DNA of 64,000 bases. It comes from Taudactylus pleione. Lineage: Eukaryota > Chordata > Amphibia > Anura > Myobatrachidae. Both the position numbers and the translations under genes were made by a program. The DNA is taken from NCBI GenBank assembly GCA_031769625.1, contig JAUIMM010000534.1, forward strand, positions 5,792,001 through 5,856,000, given 5' to 3'. The notes below the pieces were generated by a model that saw nothing but the letters and a program-made list of their open reading frames with translations, was not told the DNA's origin and did no database searches. Every line of letters begins with the position of its first letter. The stretch's first letter is position 1. This document shows positions 21,196 to 33,533 of this stretch, piece by piece.

Positions 21196-21450
21196 GCTCC
21201 CTAGTGCCTGAACTTAACCCAACCCCTCTCCATACCCTAAACCTAATCCTCCCCACTTAGTGCCTAACCCTAGCCTACCCCCTAATGCCTAGTCCTAACC
21301 CCACACCCTCTCCCCCACCCTGCTACTTACCTTCGGTATCCCGGCGGATGAGATGTTGGTGCCGGGATTGTGATAAGCGTTGGTATTCCGGCGCCGGTAA
21401 TATCAATTCCAGCAATGCTGCCACCGGATACTGACTGTATCCCGGCACCA
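21196..21450. mobile_element. Telomere-like-cored MITE, copy 2
   Basis: A C-rich core with GTGCCTAACCCTAGCC and CCTAATGCCTAGTCC is followed by GGTATCCCGGCGGATGAG and ends near CTGACTGTATCCCGGC. It matches the order of copies at 56440 and 57205. Confidence 0.65.
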
Positions 21451-21524
21451 ACACCTGGATAACAGTGGTACAAAGGGATTGGTACCCCTTCATCATCATA
21501 CGTGACAAATCAGATTTGTAATGC

Positions 21525-21645
21525 TCCTTCCCCATGAGGACATGCCTCTTTTTAGGGCACATGTCTTATGTATCTATTTTAAAAATTGGGGGGTGCCAAT
21601 TATCTTTCTGGCCCAGGGTACCAAAAAGTCTAATTACGGCTTTGT
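21525..21645. mobile_element. 3' fragment of a hAT MITE related to 59743-60025
   Basis: It shares CCTTCCCCATGAGG and ACCAAAAAGTCTA-TACGGCT with 59918-60025. Its left part is missing. Confidence 0.65.
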
Positions 21646-21701
21646 CTCAGTGTCTGACTCTTTTCATCAGACAGTGCAAACATTTGTAACCCCAGGGGCG
21701 T

Positions 21702-22000
21702 ATATTTATAATGGGTGCAGGGTGTGCGGTGCCCTCGGGCCCCTGGGTGCACACCTTGCACCCATATATTCTTTATACTTACCTATCTGTTGTCCCCAGA
21801 GTGCTGCTCGGCAGTGCCGGGTGGCACTGCAAAGCAGCTGTCATCGGGAAAACAGTGCAGGTGCCATTTTCCTAGAGACCCGCGCATGCGCAGAAGATTC
21901 TGGCACTGAACCAGCCGCCGCAAAAGTGGGAATGCATGAGAGAGGAGGGGGCCCACATTGAGTCTGCACACGGGCCCCCTCCTCTCTTAAATGTCCCTGT
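21702..22000. mobile_element. hAT-like fragment beginning CAGGGGCGTATA
   Basis: The left terminus CAGGGGCGTATATTTATAAT resembles the hAT ends at 3491 and 46277. The interior is GC-rich with GGGCCCCCTCCTCTC near the presumed right side. No matching right terminus or target duplication was found. Confidence 0.45.
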
Positions 22001-22009
22001 GCAACCCTG

Positions 22010-23234
22010 CCATCGACCCATCTTGTTGCACACCACAAACACAAACCCATGTATTTCCCAGTAACTCTGTATAAGCATGTGACCTCACAAAGAGCATTTG
22101 TGCTTTGGGTTTGTACATTCATGACTAATCTCGTATCATATTAAACTTTGTTCTCACTTACACAATGAGAGGCCAAGTCGCTGTCTCTTGCAAGATCAGC
22201 ATACACATCTCCTGAAATACATTGTGCTGCTTTTAACATACAGATTATCTGATCAGTTGTATTTTGTTCCTTATCTAACCTCTTCAAAACTGGGTACATA
22301 TGCAAGAGAGGGGTTACATTTGTTTGTCAATTTGTTTTCATATAATTATATAGAAACTCCAGTTCCTGCATAATTTTATGAATTGATGCTATGTACTAAT
22401 TGCACAATGCAGGGGATTTCACAGAAATCTCTGGCAGAGTGCTAATTAGAACTGCAGATCACAGTCGGCCATTATTATAAATAGGGATTACGAACTGACC
22501 CCTATGTACCAAATTCCGGAAAGCAAAGCTTTTTGGAGTTTGGCTTCATTAGTTTACACCATCTTCAGATGGTGTAAACTGCTTTAGTTTAAACCTATGG
22601 AGGCTCCAGGAGCAGGAGAGAGATCTTCAGATTTCTCTCCCTCAGCCCCTGACCGGCTCCGGTGTCAGCTTCCCCCCTTATTTTTCAAATAGGGACATAA
22701 AGCATCCGATTCAATTAGGAGCGAAAAGTCTGTTTTTGCGGAAAAGTATCGCCGATTATGTCATTTTCGCTGATTTCATTTATCCCCGTATTCAATTTCA
22801 GTGTCTTTTCGCCGGCGCGATAAAGCAATGCAAAGTAATAGTCAAAAAAGTTTCGCCTATGAACGCCCGGCGGAAAAAAGTGCAGAATTGGGGTTTTGGG
22901 GTGCAAACTTGTGGGAACCACCCTAAAACCTTTCTACACCCCCTTGACGCTAACTGCATCAAAAAACGTAAAAAAATGACACAAAGGATACCCCAAAAAG
23001 CACTTTGAAAAAATGGGTGCAAAAAAAAAAAATTGTGGTTCAAATTAAAAAACTAGTGAAATAGCTGTTGGGGGCGTCTGCAAGTATGGGGGAGGTGTAT
23101 ATTTGATTGCAGGTGTTTGCTGAAGGTGCATTTTTGGGGCTTGACTTTACACTTTTTAAAATATGCTTGCACCCATTTTCATGCACCCCAAATTTTTTCA
23201 TCAAAAAAGGTTGCAAAATGCTATTCTTCACCAC
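22010..23234. other. Non-coding; several short inverted repeats
   Basis: 22545-22575 holds a hairpin (GTTTACACCATC/GATGGTGTAAAC). From about 22698 the text GATTCAATTAGGAGCG resembles ends of amphibian MITEs, and 22860-23240 is A-rich on both strands, but I could not define an element or gene. Confidence 0.4.
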
Positions 23235-23746
23235 TTGCTGGAAGATGCAAAATAGCGTCTATTGAGACCATTTAAAAACCCAAGCGGCTGAACGCAGGAT
23301 TGCATATGCTGGAGACACTGGTGTGCGACCCATGCCGCCAGGTTGACACAAGCAGCAGGATGCTGAATTGTGTATGCAGGGAATGCAGGAGTGCGGCCTA
23401 TGCTGCCTAGATGACACAAGCAACAGGAGGCAGGAAAGCATAGAAAAGCTGGAGTGCGGTCCGTGCCGCTAAGATGACATAAGCGGCAGGATGCTGGAGA
23501 GCATAAGCAGAGGTACTCTAGACAGACAGAGGTACTGGACACTCGATTGAACAGGAACTAACCATCAGAACCAGAAACACGTGAAACGCTGTCACCGGCA
23601 TCTGAGTAGCCTACGCACAAGAAAGAAATAGCCACAGGAGCCAATCTGATCAGATCAGGAATGACAGACAGCTGGCAGAAGATGTACAGAAAACGATCGC
23701 CCTGTGTTTGCATCGTCCAGCGTTCGCAATGTGGCAGCTTGTGACA
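23235..23746 (-). repeat. Probable gypsy 3' LTR with internal ~68-bp repeats
   Basis: On the minus strand a purine tract GGAGGGGGTAC (23747-23757) is followed directly by TGTCACAAGCTGCC, the usual PPT/LTR-start arrangement. The segment 23280-23540 contains about four degenerate repeats of roughly 68 bp (GGAGTGCGGCCTATGC, GATGACACAAGC). The far end of the LTR is a guess, since no second LTR is present. Confidence 0.5.
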
Positions 23747-23757
23747 GTACCCCCTCC
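23747..23757 (-). promoter_or_regulatory. Polypurine tract of the gypsy element
   Basis: GGAGGGGGTAC on the minus strand sits immediately before TGTCAC. Such tracts prime plus-strand DNA synthesis of LTR retroelements. Confidence 0.6.
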
Positions 23758-23785
23758 TTGATGAAGGGTTAAGGAACCCCTAGAC

Positions 23786-23942
23786 CAGGGGTCTTCAAAC
23801 TTGGCCCTCCAGATGCTGTGGAACTACACATCCCAGCATGCACTGCACATAGTTTTAGCATGCTGTTATATCAAAAAGGTGGCAGTGCATGCTGGGATGT
23901 GTAGTTCCACAGCAGCTGGAGGGCCAAGTTTGAAGACCCCTG
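23786..23942. mobile_element. hAT MITE with perfect 8-bp target duplication
   Basis: The 157-bp foldback starts CAGGGGTCTTCAAACTTGGC and ends with its inverse complement. CCCTAGAC is repeated exactly at 23778-23785 and 23943-23950. It lies between the integrase and LTR of the gypsy fragment and is younger than it. Confidence 0.95.
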
Positions 23943-24289
23943 CCCTAGACCCTGGTTTGTCAGGAAAGTTCTCAAAAAATCTTTTCTTCAATATAGGTGT
24001 CTGCAGAGATCTTTCGGAAACCCAGGAGCGCTCTTCAATCCATACCCCTTCCAGTGGACCAAGAACTGAAGGCAACCTCGTGAGAGTCTGGAATCTAGGA
24101 TTTTCTCCACAACAAATTTGTAATGACCCTGGAAGAGAACCAGTGGAGGTCTGGCTGGACGTCTAGGAGCAAACCTGGAGGAGAAAAATACCTGCTTCAG
24201 GAGTGAACAATGAAATGTGTTGTTAATCCTGAGAGTACTTGGTAATTTTAGTCAAAATGCCACAGTGTTAACCTGCAAAATGATTCTAA

Positions 24290-25260
24290 ATGGGCCAATG
24301 AATTTGGGACCCAACTTCTGTGACCTCTAGCGAAGGTTAATGTTCCTGGAGGACAGCCAAACCAAGTATCCCAATTTGAAGTTACAGGGCCTGTGATGTT
24401 TATTAGCCCAAACCTTGGAATGACCAGATGCTTGGAGAAGAGAGTGGTGCACCTTCCTCAAGACTGACCGTAAGCTTGAAACAGACGAAGATGAAGGAGT
24501 TCTGGTTGATGCTGTCTCAAAGGAATTACTTCTAGGATAAGTTCCAAAATTGCAGAAAAAAGGAGAAATGGAAGAAGCAGAATGGCAGGAGTTATTGAAG
24601 GCAAACTCAGCAAAAGGCAAAAGAGGAACCCACTTGTTTTGGTACTTGGAGATGAAACAGCAGAGGAACTGCTCCAAGGACTGATTGGCCCGTTACGTCT
24701 GTGTGTTGGATTGTGGATGATAGCCTGACAGGCTGACATTAATACCCAGGTCAGCACAAAAACACCTCCAAAAATGGGCAACAAGTTGAGTCCCTCGATC
24801 AGAGACTATATCTGACGGAAGCCCATTAAATCTAAAGACATGTTGAATAAATAGTACTGATAACTCTTTAGTTGAATGTAGTTTAATAAGGGGAACGAAA
24901 TGAGCCATCTTGGAGAATCGGTCAACAATGGTCCAGATGACCGAACAGCGGGAAGATGATGGAAAATCCATAGCAATATGAGTCCAAGGTTTTGAGGAAG
25001 TAGGTAGTGGATATAGCAGACCTGAAGGAGTAGCCCGGAGAGTCTTTTTCCTGGAACAGATGTCACAAGCCAACACAAACTTACGAACATCCAAGACATG
25101 GACTTCCACCAAACTGAATGGGAAAGTAGTTCAAGAGTCCTAGAGATGCCTGGATGACCAATAGCCTTGGACTGCTTTTCGAAAGTTCTCAGGAACAAAG
25201 AGCAATCCTGGTGGCTTTTTAGAAGGAGCTTCAGATTGGCAAAGCCTGAGGGAAACTGCC
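24290..25260 (-). pseudogene. Ty3/gypsy integrase fragment
   Basis: The minus-strand frame 24693-25112 holds the end of the zinc domain (CDICSRKKTLR) and the catalytic core: HIAMDFPSSS with the first Asp, DRFSKMAHFVPL, and LPSDIVSDRGTQLVAHFW with the second Asp. After a frame change, 24327-24677 gives FAEFAFNNSCHSASSISPFF, typical of the integrase end, and LGYLVWLSSRNINLR of the GPY/F-chromodomain-adjacent region. Integrase would insert the DNA copy. Stops and the frameshift near 24690 kill it. RT is missing upstream of about 25260. Confidence 0.85.
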
Positions 25261-25304
25261 ACAGTTCTAGTCAAGGCTAAATTACCACAGTGTTTTTATT
25301 CAAA

Positions 25305-26460
25305 ACAGATCATTTACTAAGTCGATTTTGAGTTCCACTCTGATTTCAATGGTGCATTGGTTTCTATTTAAAGTTCTATTTGAAGTTCTAAATGTATTCT
25401 ATTCACCAAAATTGACCAAAAATCGATCCAAAATTATACAAAAGAATTCCTATTGGCTAAAACTGTATTACCCACAAACACCTTCATCCCAGTGCTAATT
25501 TGCATATCCATGATTTTTTTAATTATTGCTATGCCTCTAAATTCCTGATTTATACAGCCAGAGTGCCACAAATGCTTCTTTCCCATGTTTTTTTTTCATC
25601 ATATTGAGTTTTCAAACATTTCTAAATTATTTAAAATCAAATAGATCCGTTTCTGAAGGTTGTATTGAAATTGTCGATTTTGAGTAAATTTTGGGTCGAT
25701 TTTCAAATGGACTGTTAATAAATAAGCTTTTGCTAAAGATGGGTGTGGGGAAGTACCAATTGTGTAATTGAAGTTCTATTTGTGTTTGAAGCTGAATTTC
25801 TGGGGATTTTGGGGGTCATTCAGACCCGGTCATTAACGCCGATGTGCTCGGACCGGGTCGATGGCCCCCCACAGAGCATGCGCACGACGACACCGGAGCC
25901 GTCGTGCGCATGCGTGAGACCCGCTACGACCGACAGCGCCGGTCGTTGCGGGTCTCGATCCAAAGGGGGCGAGCTGTCGATGTTGATTGACAGCTCACCC
26001 CGTTTGGAAGGCTGGCCGGGGGGTGGCAGCGCCTACCGTTTGGGGGAGGCCCCACTGACATCACTAGTGATGTCAGTGGAGAGCTTCCGGCTCTGACAGA
26101 GCCAGAAGCTCTCCGGGGCTTACAGCAAGTGAGACCCTACCCTAGGGTCTCGTCGTAAGCCCCGATGGTCGCGATGGTCTCTGACCATCGCGACCATCAC
26201 CCGAGCGGTCGTTAGAGCTGTGGTGTTAATCCACAGCCTAACGACCGCAACAGAGGTGGGCGGTCAGGATGCAAGTGGCCGCCCAGTTTCTGAGCGACCG
26301 CTTGCATCCTCCGACCGCCTCTGAATGAGGACCTTTGAGAGGATTTTGAGTCGGTTTTGCCTTTACTAAATATCTGATTGTCAAAATCACCACCAATTAT
26401 CCTCAAAATCACCACAAAATAGAATGGTACTGAAAAAAGACCCATAGTAAATTTACCCCT
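25305..26460. mobile_element. MITE split by hairpin-chain copy 3
   Basis: CATTTACTAAGTCGATTTTG on the left and AAAATCACCAC...ATAGTAAATTTACCCCTGG on the right are inverse-like ends with similar GTCGATTTTGAG/CTCAAAATC interiors on either side of 25811-26333. The exact left end is unclear. Confidence 0.55.
25811..26333. mobile_element. Hairpin-chain element, copy 3
   Basis: Ends GGGGGTCATTCAGACC and CTCTGAATGAGGACC are flanked by TTT (25808-25810, 26334-26336). Hairpins include 25876-25889/25900-25913 (14 bp perfect), a GAGACCCGC/GCGGGTCTC stem, a GGGCGAGCTGTC stem, the ACTGACATCACTAG palindrome, 26079-26094/26098-26113 (16 bp, one mismatch) and a GGGGCTTAC/GTAAGCCCC stem. Several stems differ in sequence from copies 2 and 4 while staying paired. 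No transposase. Confidence 0.85.
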
Positions 26461-26469
26461 GGGTACTAG

Positions 26470-27335
26470 TGCCCAGCATGTATGCACAGTGAGGAGACAG
26501 CATATGAGAACACTGCTTTCTAAGCATGGTGTCCTGAATAAGCAGGGACTCGCTAACAGATCCATTTCACCTTGATTTATTAACTGCTATAATAATTACA
26601 ATTAGATCCCACACACAAAGGATCTACAAGTGCTGACAGTAGAGGTGAAAGCAGGAGAGCATTTCTAACACTAATCCAGGGTGTGTATTTTGTTACATTA
26701 TCTTTACTGGACTGGAGGGAACTCTTTGTACAGAGGAGATCTTCATCATATGAATAGAATGAGTCATACGTACAACAATACTGCACTGAATAAAGACATT
26801 GTACAGCAGTATCTTCAATTAGCTATGTACAGTTTATTCATCTACCCATTCTGCTTTGAGGTATGTAATATCTCCTCTTTCATTAAGGTCAGACTTTATT
26901 TAATTGCTGTTCTTGATGGATCTGCCATTGCACAGAGCAGTTTTGATTGGGAACACAAGGGAGATGGTTACACAGCTCTTTCTATTAAGTGATGTGTCTC
27001 TGGGAGCTGATACCAGGCACGATGGTCTCTGATGAATATCACTTTGAGAAGTAAGAGTAGGCATGTGTTCATTTGATAATAGATTTACTTTGATTTCCTG
27101 GTTGTGTGAGTGGGCTGTGGGGCTTGTATTACTGTACCCTTCTGGCAGATATCCTGCTGTTACTCTTCTCATCATTGCAGCTGCTCTGAAACATGTCCAT
27201 GGATTTTAGGAAATGGACTGGGTCAAGTTGCAGATCTTCAGTTTCTAATATTTACATAGGGTGGCAGTTATGCTGTATGTAGGGCGGCAGTTGGTTTTGC
27301 CATACTGTACATATTTAACATTTTCATGTTCACCA
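26470..27335. other. Non-coding stretch before the provirus
   Basis: No gene or element recognised; the right end is a short (TA)n at about 27342-27360 into which the provirus inserted. Confidence 0.5.
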
Positions 27336-27359
27336 AATTAAATATATATATATATATAT

Positions 27360-28393
27360 ACTAAGGATACTTACTTTAAACCTCTATACGCTCCTGCCTA
27401 TACCTTCTAAAAACCTGCCTATACCTTCTAAAATTGACGCTATTTGCGTACGCAGTCATATAGTAAAATAAAGACTTTAGACCTTGAACATGTGTTTCCA
27501 AAGCACAAAGCATTATTTCAAGCAAAGTACAGTTAGTTACACACTGTGATCTAAGTACAATTTAGCGCAAAGAAATTATACAGAGCCAAGATACAGTTAT
27601 ACATACGCACGCACTCTGGGACCAGATTCCGACATCAGCAAGAAACATCCATCAACAGCATCAGCATGAAGACTGGGGTCAGAACACACATATTTATACC
27701 CCCACAGAAATAGACTACACGATAGAGAGGTTCATTGCGATCCCATTGGTTCCCCATCACGGTGCTTCTGTTACAGGGCATTTAACAGGTTGATTCAAAT
27801 GGACACAGACCAGCCTCCGACAGCTGGTTATCTCTGTTTTCCCGTCTCATGCAAATCTAGGCTGTTGGTTTTACAAAGTACATTTTGGTGCTTTAACTTT
27901 CTACGGTCCATAAGTTGAGAATGCATGTTGTGATCTTCACACCGATGATACCGGGAAGCTGGTAAGAAAGTGCAGATCAGTATAACACCAAACACGGCTT
28001 ACTTATCATGTATTAAACCTTAGATACCAAATAGCCTTTATTTCACAGCATTTGTAATAAATTAATAAAACTTGGATCTTTCACTTTAAAGCTATGGAAT
28101 CTTTTATGTGAGTGTGAATTGTGTAAGTATTAGGGGTTTGGGAAAAGACGCTGGTTAACTTGGGGCAGATGCGTATGCACAAAGCTAATAAACAGCGTTT
28201 GCATGCGGGGTATTATGCATTCGCTAATGTACTTAAGTGTGAGTTTAGCTAAAATGGCGCTGGGCGGCCATTCGCAAAATGGCGTCTTGCAGATCTCCAT
28301 TTCAAGATGGTGTCTTGTGGCCAGTCGCAAGATGGTGTCGTTTCAATCTAATTTTAAGCTGATCTTGTCTCAGCCAATTATCCAGCTTCGACA
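27360..28393 (-). repeat. 3' LTR of the endogenous retrovirus
   Basis: It begins (minus strand) TGTCGAAGCTGGATAATTGG and ends GTATCCTTAGT. A TATAAATA on the minus strand near 27690 is a plausible core promoter. Compared with the other LTR it lacks about 70 bp (counterpart near 38525-38596) and has about 30 extra bases around 28335-28365. Confidence 0.9.
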
Positions 28394-28819
28394 GTCCACC
28401 ATTTGATAGCGAGCAACATGCTATCACACTCTGATTTTAAAATTTAATTTAGGCTTACATTTATATATATTATTGAATGTTATTATGGGATGGCAAAAGG
28501 TGATTCTTAATCCATCAATAATGTGTCTCTGGGAGGGGACCTAAAACTACCATTATACACACACCGCAGATCTTGGAAGATCATTGGAATGATGTGGGGA
28601 TGTATCAATCCTATAAAGGCAGTCTTGAGGGGGAATAGGGACTTACATTATTTGAGGTGTTTTTACAATAACATTTTGATAATACATTTTGTGCATGTCT
28701 AAATATAGTACATTATATGATGGTATTACCTAGTTCAGGGTTGTAATGCAGTTCTATATTTACCTCAGTATTCATTACTGACCACCATCATAATTTTGTT
28801 CTTTCGTTTTACCTTATCT
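28394..28819. other. Region between env and 3' LTR
   Basis: Non-coding. The minus-strand sequence just before the LTR (AAATGGTGGAC) is the likely but weak polypurine tract. Confidence 0.5.
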
Positions 28820-30474
28820 TTACATTTTCCACACCACCACAGTAGGAACACACCGGACACATATGCCAATTACTATGATGACAACCAGTATGAGGACCAG
28901 GAGTTTACCTATGCTTGCGATCATTTCCTGGACCCACACCCCTAGACCCAAGAACCACTTTGCTGGGTTCAACCATGACACCCACTCCTCTACCTTCTCC
29001 TCTAATGCCCATTTTAGCTGCAGAATTTCATCCATCTTTCAGTCTATCACCTCCATGGGGTCGCTGGTATCGTTGGTGACATAGTTGCAACACTTCACTC
29101 CAAATTGGGTGGCCAAAGTTACGCAGTACCCTCCAGTAACAGCGGTTAAATAATTTATCACTAGCCTGTGTTGCACCAGTTCTTTCTTGTACGCTTGCAA
29201 CTCCCTACCTGTATACCTGAAGGTGTCATCATACATCTTGGTGATATTATCTATCAATTTAGCAAGGTCCTGAATATATCTAAAATTGAATGTACCCTGA
29301 GCGATCCTGGTGGGATCCAGTTCTACTAAAACTTGAAAGCCGGTTATCTCACTAATTAACTGAGTGGCTTTATGCACATCACCAGGTATCATATTTCTTT
29401 TGCCTCTGTGTTCGTACTGCATGTGAAGATATGGTGATGGTGTGTTTTTATGAATACCAAGCATTTCAACATGTGTGAGGGTCATAACCTCTGAGACTAC
29501 TCTTCCCAGGTAGCACAAACCTTCGGAACTTGGGGAGAGCCACTTATACGCTTTTCTTCCACATATAAAATATACATTATCGGGGAGAACATAAGGAATA
29601 GTATGCATCATTATCACTAAACACATTTCCCTTGCAAATGTACATGCAAGTTTCTGGTTGTATTATCTTAGCACAATATCCATCTGGTACCTTACCAATA
29701 ATTTCTTTGGAGGAACTCAATGTATACCGATACCTAAAATGTCTCCCATTAGATCTAATTGAGCATAACAGATCATGATTCATAGACTCATTATCAGCTC
29801 TCAGTGAGAAGGTCATCGTCTGATTATTACCCGTCACTTCCCAACTCCCTGGTTTATTGGGGTTGGTTATGTTTAAGCACAAAAGTGATCTATCTACTTG
29901 GAATTAATAGAGTTTGAAATGAGGTGGGTTGGATGAGAGGAATTTTCCATCCAATGTTTTCCCTTTTTGCATTTCTAAAATTTCTGTAATATTCAGTGGG
30001 AATGGCACCAACCCTACATTACGCTGACCCTGTGGGACGTGTGAGCACACCCAAAAATCAGTCTGGTTTAATACTTTGCCTACCATGCTATGATAATCCT
30101 CTAAAGGATACCCACCCCAGTACGAGTTATATTTAGGCTGGCACCGTTGGATACAGTTCTCATCAACTAGGGACCCACAAAGCTCACAATACAGGAATCT
30201 TCAGACGATAAACCTCCACACCGTCCCCGAGTATCCGGAATAGCAGCTCTCTAACAATTACAGTACTAAGATTGGTCAGACACTCCCCTGATTGGCATAG
30301 CACTCCTCCTTCTGACTCCACTCCATCAGCACTGCCATCAGCTAGCATCTCCTCTATCGGTCCCCCGTCACAGAAACTGGACATTCCCAAACCAACCAGA
30401 ATGGTGAAAACTCTGGAAGAGAATATGAAAATGAACACAGCAGGCCAGTCCACTGCCACAACAAAGACCTGCAA
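28820..30474 (-). pseudogene. env: Retroviral env remnant
   Basis: Five pieces in three frames cover a surface and transmembrane envelope protein. 30184-30474 has a hydrophobic N-terminal stretch (AVFIFIFSSRVFTILVGLGM) that may be a signal peptide. 29904-30086 and 29577-29882 are cysteine-containing SU parts with several N-x-S/T sites. 29039-29626 contains a basic RGKR cleavage-like site followed by the TM ectodomain, ending in a GVKCCNYV cysteine pair. After an in-frame stop at 29036-29038, 28820-29035 carries the membrane span (LLVLILVVIIVIGICV). At least two frame changes and two stops make it non-functional. Confidence 0.85.
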
Positions 30475-30508
30475 ATTTCTTTTAGTTCAGGTATCTCACT
30501 ACAACCTT

Positions 30509-31505
30509 TCAATCCTCCCGGAACAAGCTCGCGATCGGCAGATCCACGTTATCAGCCTTGTCTCTGCCTTGTTTCTCCACCGGTTGGTTGACCTTTTTGC
30601 AGTGAGTGGAATGGACCGAGGTAACTCTCTCAGCCACCTTCAAGGATGTGGTACTTGTCAGTAACACCTGGTACGGGCCTTCCCACCGATCAGTCAAACA
30701 ACCTGAACGCAAGAAATTTCTGATCATAACATATTCTCCAGGTTCACATCATGACAGTTAGTTTCAGGCATATCATGGGACAACAATTTCAGTTTCTGCT
30801 GTTGCTGTTTTAACTGTTTACTCATTGATATAAGATACCTTACAGTTACCTCGTTGTTACCCTTCAAGTATTCCTGTGGACTTATAATCAAATGAGGTTG
30901 TCTACCAAACAGTGTTTCAAAGGAGGACAGATTTAGGGGGGGTCTAGGAGTGGTCCTTAAACTATTAAGGACCAACGGTAATGCTTCTGGCATTCCTAGT
31001 CCAGTCTCTGCCATGATTTTACTTAACTTATTTTTAATAGTCCCGTTCATCCTCTCTACCTTGGCGTTGGCATGCGGTCGGTAGGGGTGTGAAGTCGGCT
31101 ATTAATACCCATCAGCTTACACATATTTTGAAAAACATCACCTGTGAAATGAGTACCCCTGTCACTCTCGATAATTTTAGGGATACCATATCTGCATACA
31201 AACTCCTGTACTATTTTCTTGGCAGTAAACGCAGCAGTATTAGTGGCCGCTGGGTAGGCCTCAACCCAGTTGGAAAATAAGTCAGTGCACACTAATACAT
31301 ACTTGAGATTCCTGCAGGGTGGTAATTGGATGAAATCAATTTGTATCACCTGGAAAGGTCCATCAGTCGGTGGAATGTGGGATGGTTCAGTAGGGACCGC
31401 TTTCCCTATGTTCTTCCTCAAGCAGGTCAGACAGGACATTGCTCTCTTTTCTGCTTGTGAAGAAAAACCCGGTGCACACCAGTATGCTCTCACCAATTTG
31501 CACAT
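30509..31505 (-). pseudogene. pol: Retroviral integrase remnant
   Basis: 31056-31505 holds the end of the zinc domain (CLTCLRKNIGK) and the catalytic core with the Asp of VIQIDFIQLPPC and that of ESDRGTHFTGD. A frame change near 31053 leads to 30724-31050 (LVLNSLRTTPRPPLNLSSFE), and another to 30509-30727 with DRWEGPYQVLLTSTTSLKVA, the C-terminal DNA-binding region typical of gammaretrovirus-like integrases. The fragments are in order with little missing. Confidence 0.85.
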
Positions 31506-31658
31506 ACCTTGCTTTCCTAGATGAGTCAGACCGTGTGCTGCCTCAGTCAGGCTGGGGTAATATATCTTGGGGGCTACTGGCTTACCTTGTCCGTCCCTCC
31601 AGAGCCCGGAGGACTCTTGCCCACATCCCTTGGACTTCCAAACTGACTTTTCCTGGAT

Positions 31659-32051
31659 CTAACACAAATTTTGCATCTCAATTAATTTCAACATATCAGT
31701 TGTTTGAAAAGACATAATTTGTTCTGTTGTTATGTTCATTTTTAACCCTGCTGCCCATTTCGCAGCTTGATCTGCTCTGTTGTTGCCCAGTGACACCGGA
31801 TCATCCTCACATGTATGGGCTTTACACTTAATTACTGCCACCATTTTGGGCAGTTGGATTGCTTTTAGTAATTGTTTTATATGTCTGGAATGTGCAACTG
31901 GTGTGCCTGCTTCTGTCATAAAATTTCTCAGACGCCATAGAGCTCCAAAATCATGTACCACTCCGAACACATACCTAGAGTCAGTGTAAATGTTAGCAGA
32001 TTTGCCTGCTGCCAGTTCACACGCTCTTCTTAGTGCTATTAACTCTGCCAC
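31659..32051 (-). pseudogene. pol: Retroviral RNase H remnant
   Basis: The piece contains AELIALRRACELAAGKSANI with a catalytic Glu, YTDSRYVFGVVHDFGALW with the next Asp, and NNRADQAAKWAA with the last Asp. This gamma/epsilon-type RNase H continues the same frame as RT and integrase but is bounded by stops near 32052 and 31657. Confidence 0.85.
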
Positions 32052-32321
32052 CTGGGCTGAGTGAGGAGGACCAAGGGGTTCAGCTTCTATGATGTCTGTG
32101 TCATTTACAACAGCATAACCTGTACATAATTCACCTGTGTCTGTTTGTCTATGACAACTCCCGTCTGTCTAAAATGTCACATCCACATTCTCTAAAGGTG
32201 TGTCACGTATGTCAGGTCTAGCAGTAAAGGTCTGATTCAGATATTCCATACAATTGTGTGTATCATTATGTCCGCTGAACTCACTTCCCGCCAGCAACTC
32301 ATCTCCTTCACCCTTTGTACA

Positions 32322-33473
32322 TCATGTGGTATATGGTAAATACGTTGCTGGATTCAGCGTATTACATTGTTTACCAGTGATGTTTGTAGGTGCAATTAGA
32401 ACTAGTTCCAATTTGGTAAACCTAGCTGAAGAAACATGTCTGGTTTGGGCAGAGTTCAGCAGAGCAGATACAGCGTGGGGAGTATAGACAATGATATCAT
32501 GGCCCAATACTACGTCCTCACTTTTACTCACCAATAGAGCTGTTGCTGCCACACTTCTTAAACACGTTGGGAGTGATCTTGCCACAGTGTCCAATTGGGC
32601 ACTGTAGTATGCTACGGGCCTACTAGCATCACCATGTTTTTGTGTGAGGACACCTGCTGCACAACCATCGGCTTCCGTACAATACAAATCAAAAGGTTTT
32701 TCATAATCAGGTATTCCCAATGCAGGTGCTTTTGTCAGACTATCCTTAAGATTAAGGAAAGCCTGCTCTGTTTCCTCGGTGTGTATGACACGATCGGGCT
32801 TTGAGGAAGAAACTAATTCCTGTAATGCCAAGGTCAAAATAACAAAACCTGGGATCCACATTCTACAGAATCCACACATTCCCAAGAAGGTACGAATTTG
32901 CTGTTGGTTCTGCGGCAGTGTCATGTTCTGTACGGCCTGGATTCTATCATTTGTGAGATGTCATAACCCCTGAGTTAGGCAGTGTCCCAAATATTTTACT
33001 CTGGATTGGCACGGCTGTAGTTTGTCCTTAGCAACCTTGTGTCCTGTGTTCGAGAGGTGAAGCAACAAAAGTTTAGTATCATTTAAACATGACATAAATG
33101 AATCAGAACATAGCAATAAATCGTCCACATATTGAATTAGAACAGACCCATTGGAAGGTTGAAAAGATTGTAAACAGTCGTGCAGGGCCTGAGAAAAGAT
33201 ACTGGGGCTGTCTATGAAACCTTGGGGCAATCGTGTCCATGTGTATTGTACACCCCTGTATGTGAAAGCGAATAGGTACTGACAGTCAGGATGAAGAGGC
33301 ACAGAGAAGAAAGCAGAACAGAGGTCAATGACTGTGAAATGAGTTGCATTTGGTGGGATCTGCATAAGAATGACAGCTGGATTTGGCACTACAGGAAATT
33401 GGCTCTCTACTACCTTATTAACACCTCTAAGGTCTTGTACCAGCCTATAACCCCTCCCACCACTCTTCTTCAC
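32322..33473 (-). pseudogene. pol: Retroviral reverse transcriptase remnant
   Basis: 32961-33473 has YRLVQDLRGVNKVV, FTVIDLCSAFFSVPLH (motif A), TRLPQGFIDSPSIFSQALHD (motif B) and LIQYVDDLLLCS with the YVDD box. After one in-frame stop near 32958, 32322-32924 covers the thumb and connection (RTFLGMCGFCRMWIPGF, YCTEADGCAAGVLTQ). Both are in the same frame as protease upstream and RNase H downstream. Apart from the stop, the domain is nearly complete. Confidence 0.9.
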
Positions 33474-33533
33474 CGGAAAGATGGGACTGTTGGCTACACT
33501 AGCTGTACGAACTAAAATTCCCTGTTGTAATAA

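Noticed and set aside
19684..25260. One gypsy element with its two halves inverted
   Set aside because: RT (plus) and integrase (minus) differ in orientation and are separated by 3.3 kb of other elements. Two separate fragments are the simpler reading; an inversion cannot be excluded.
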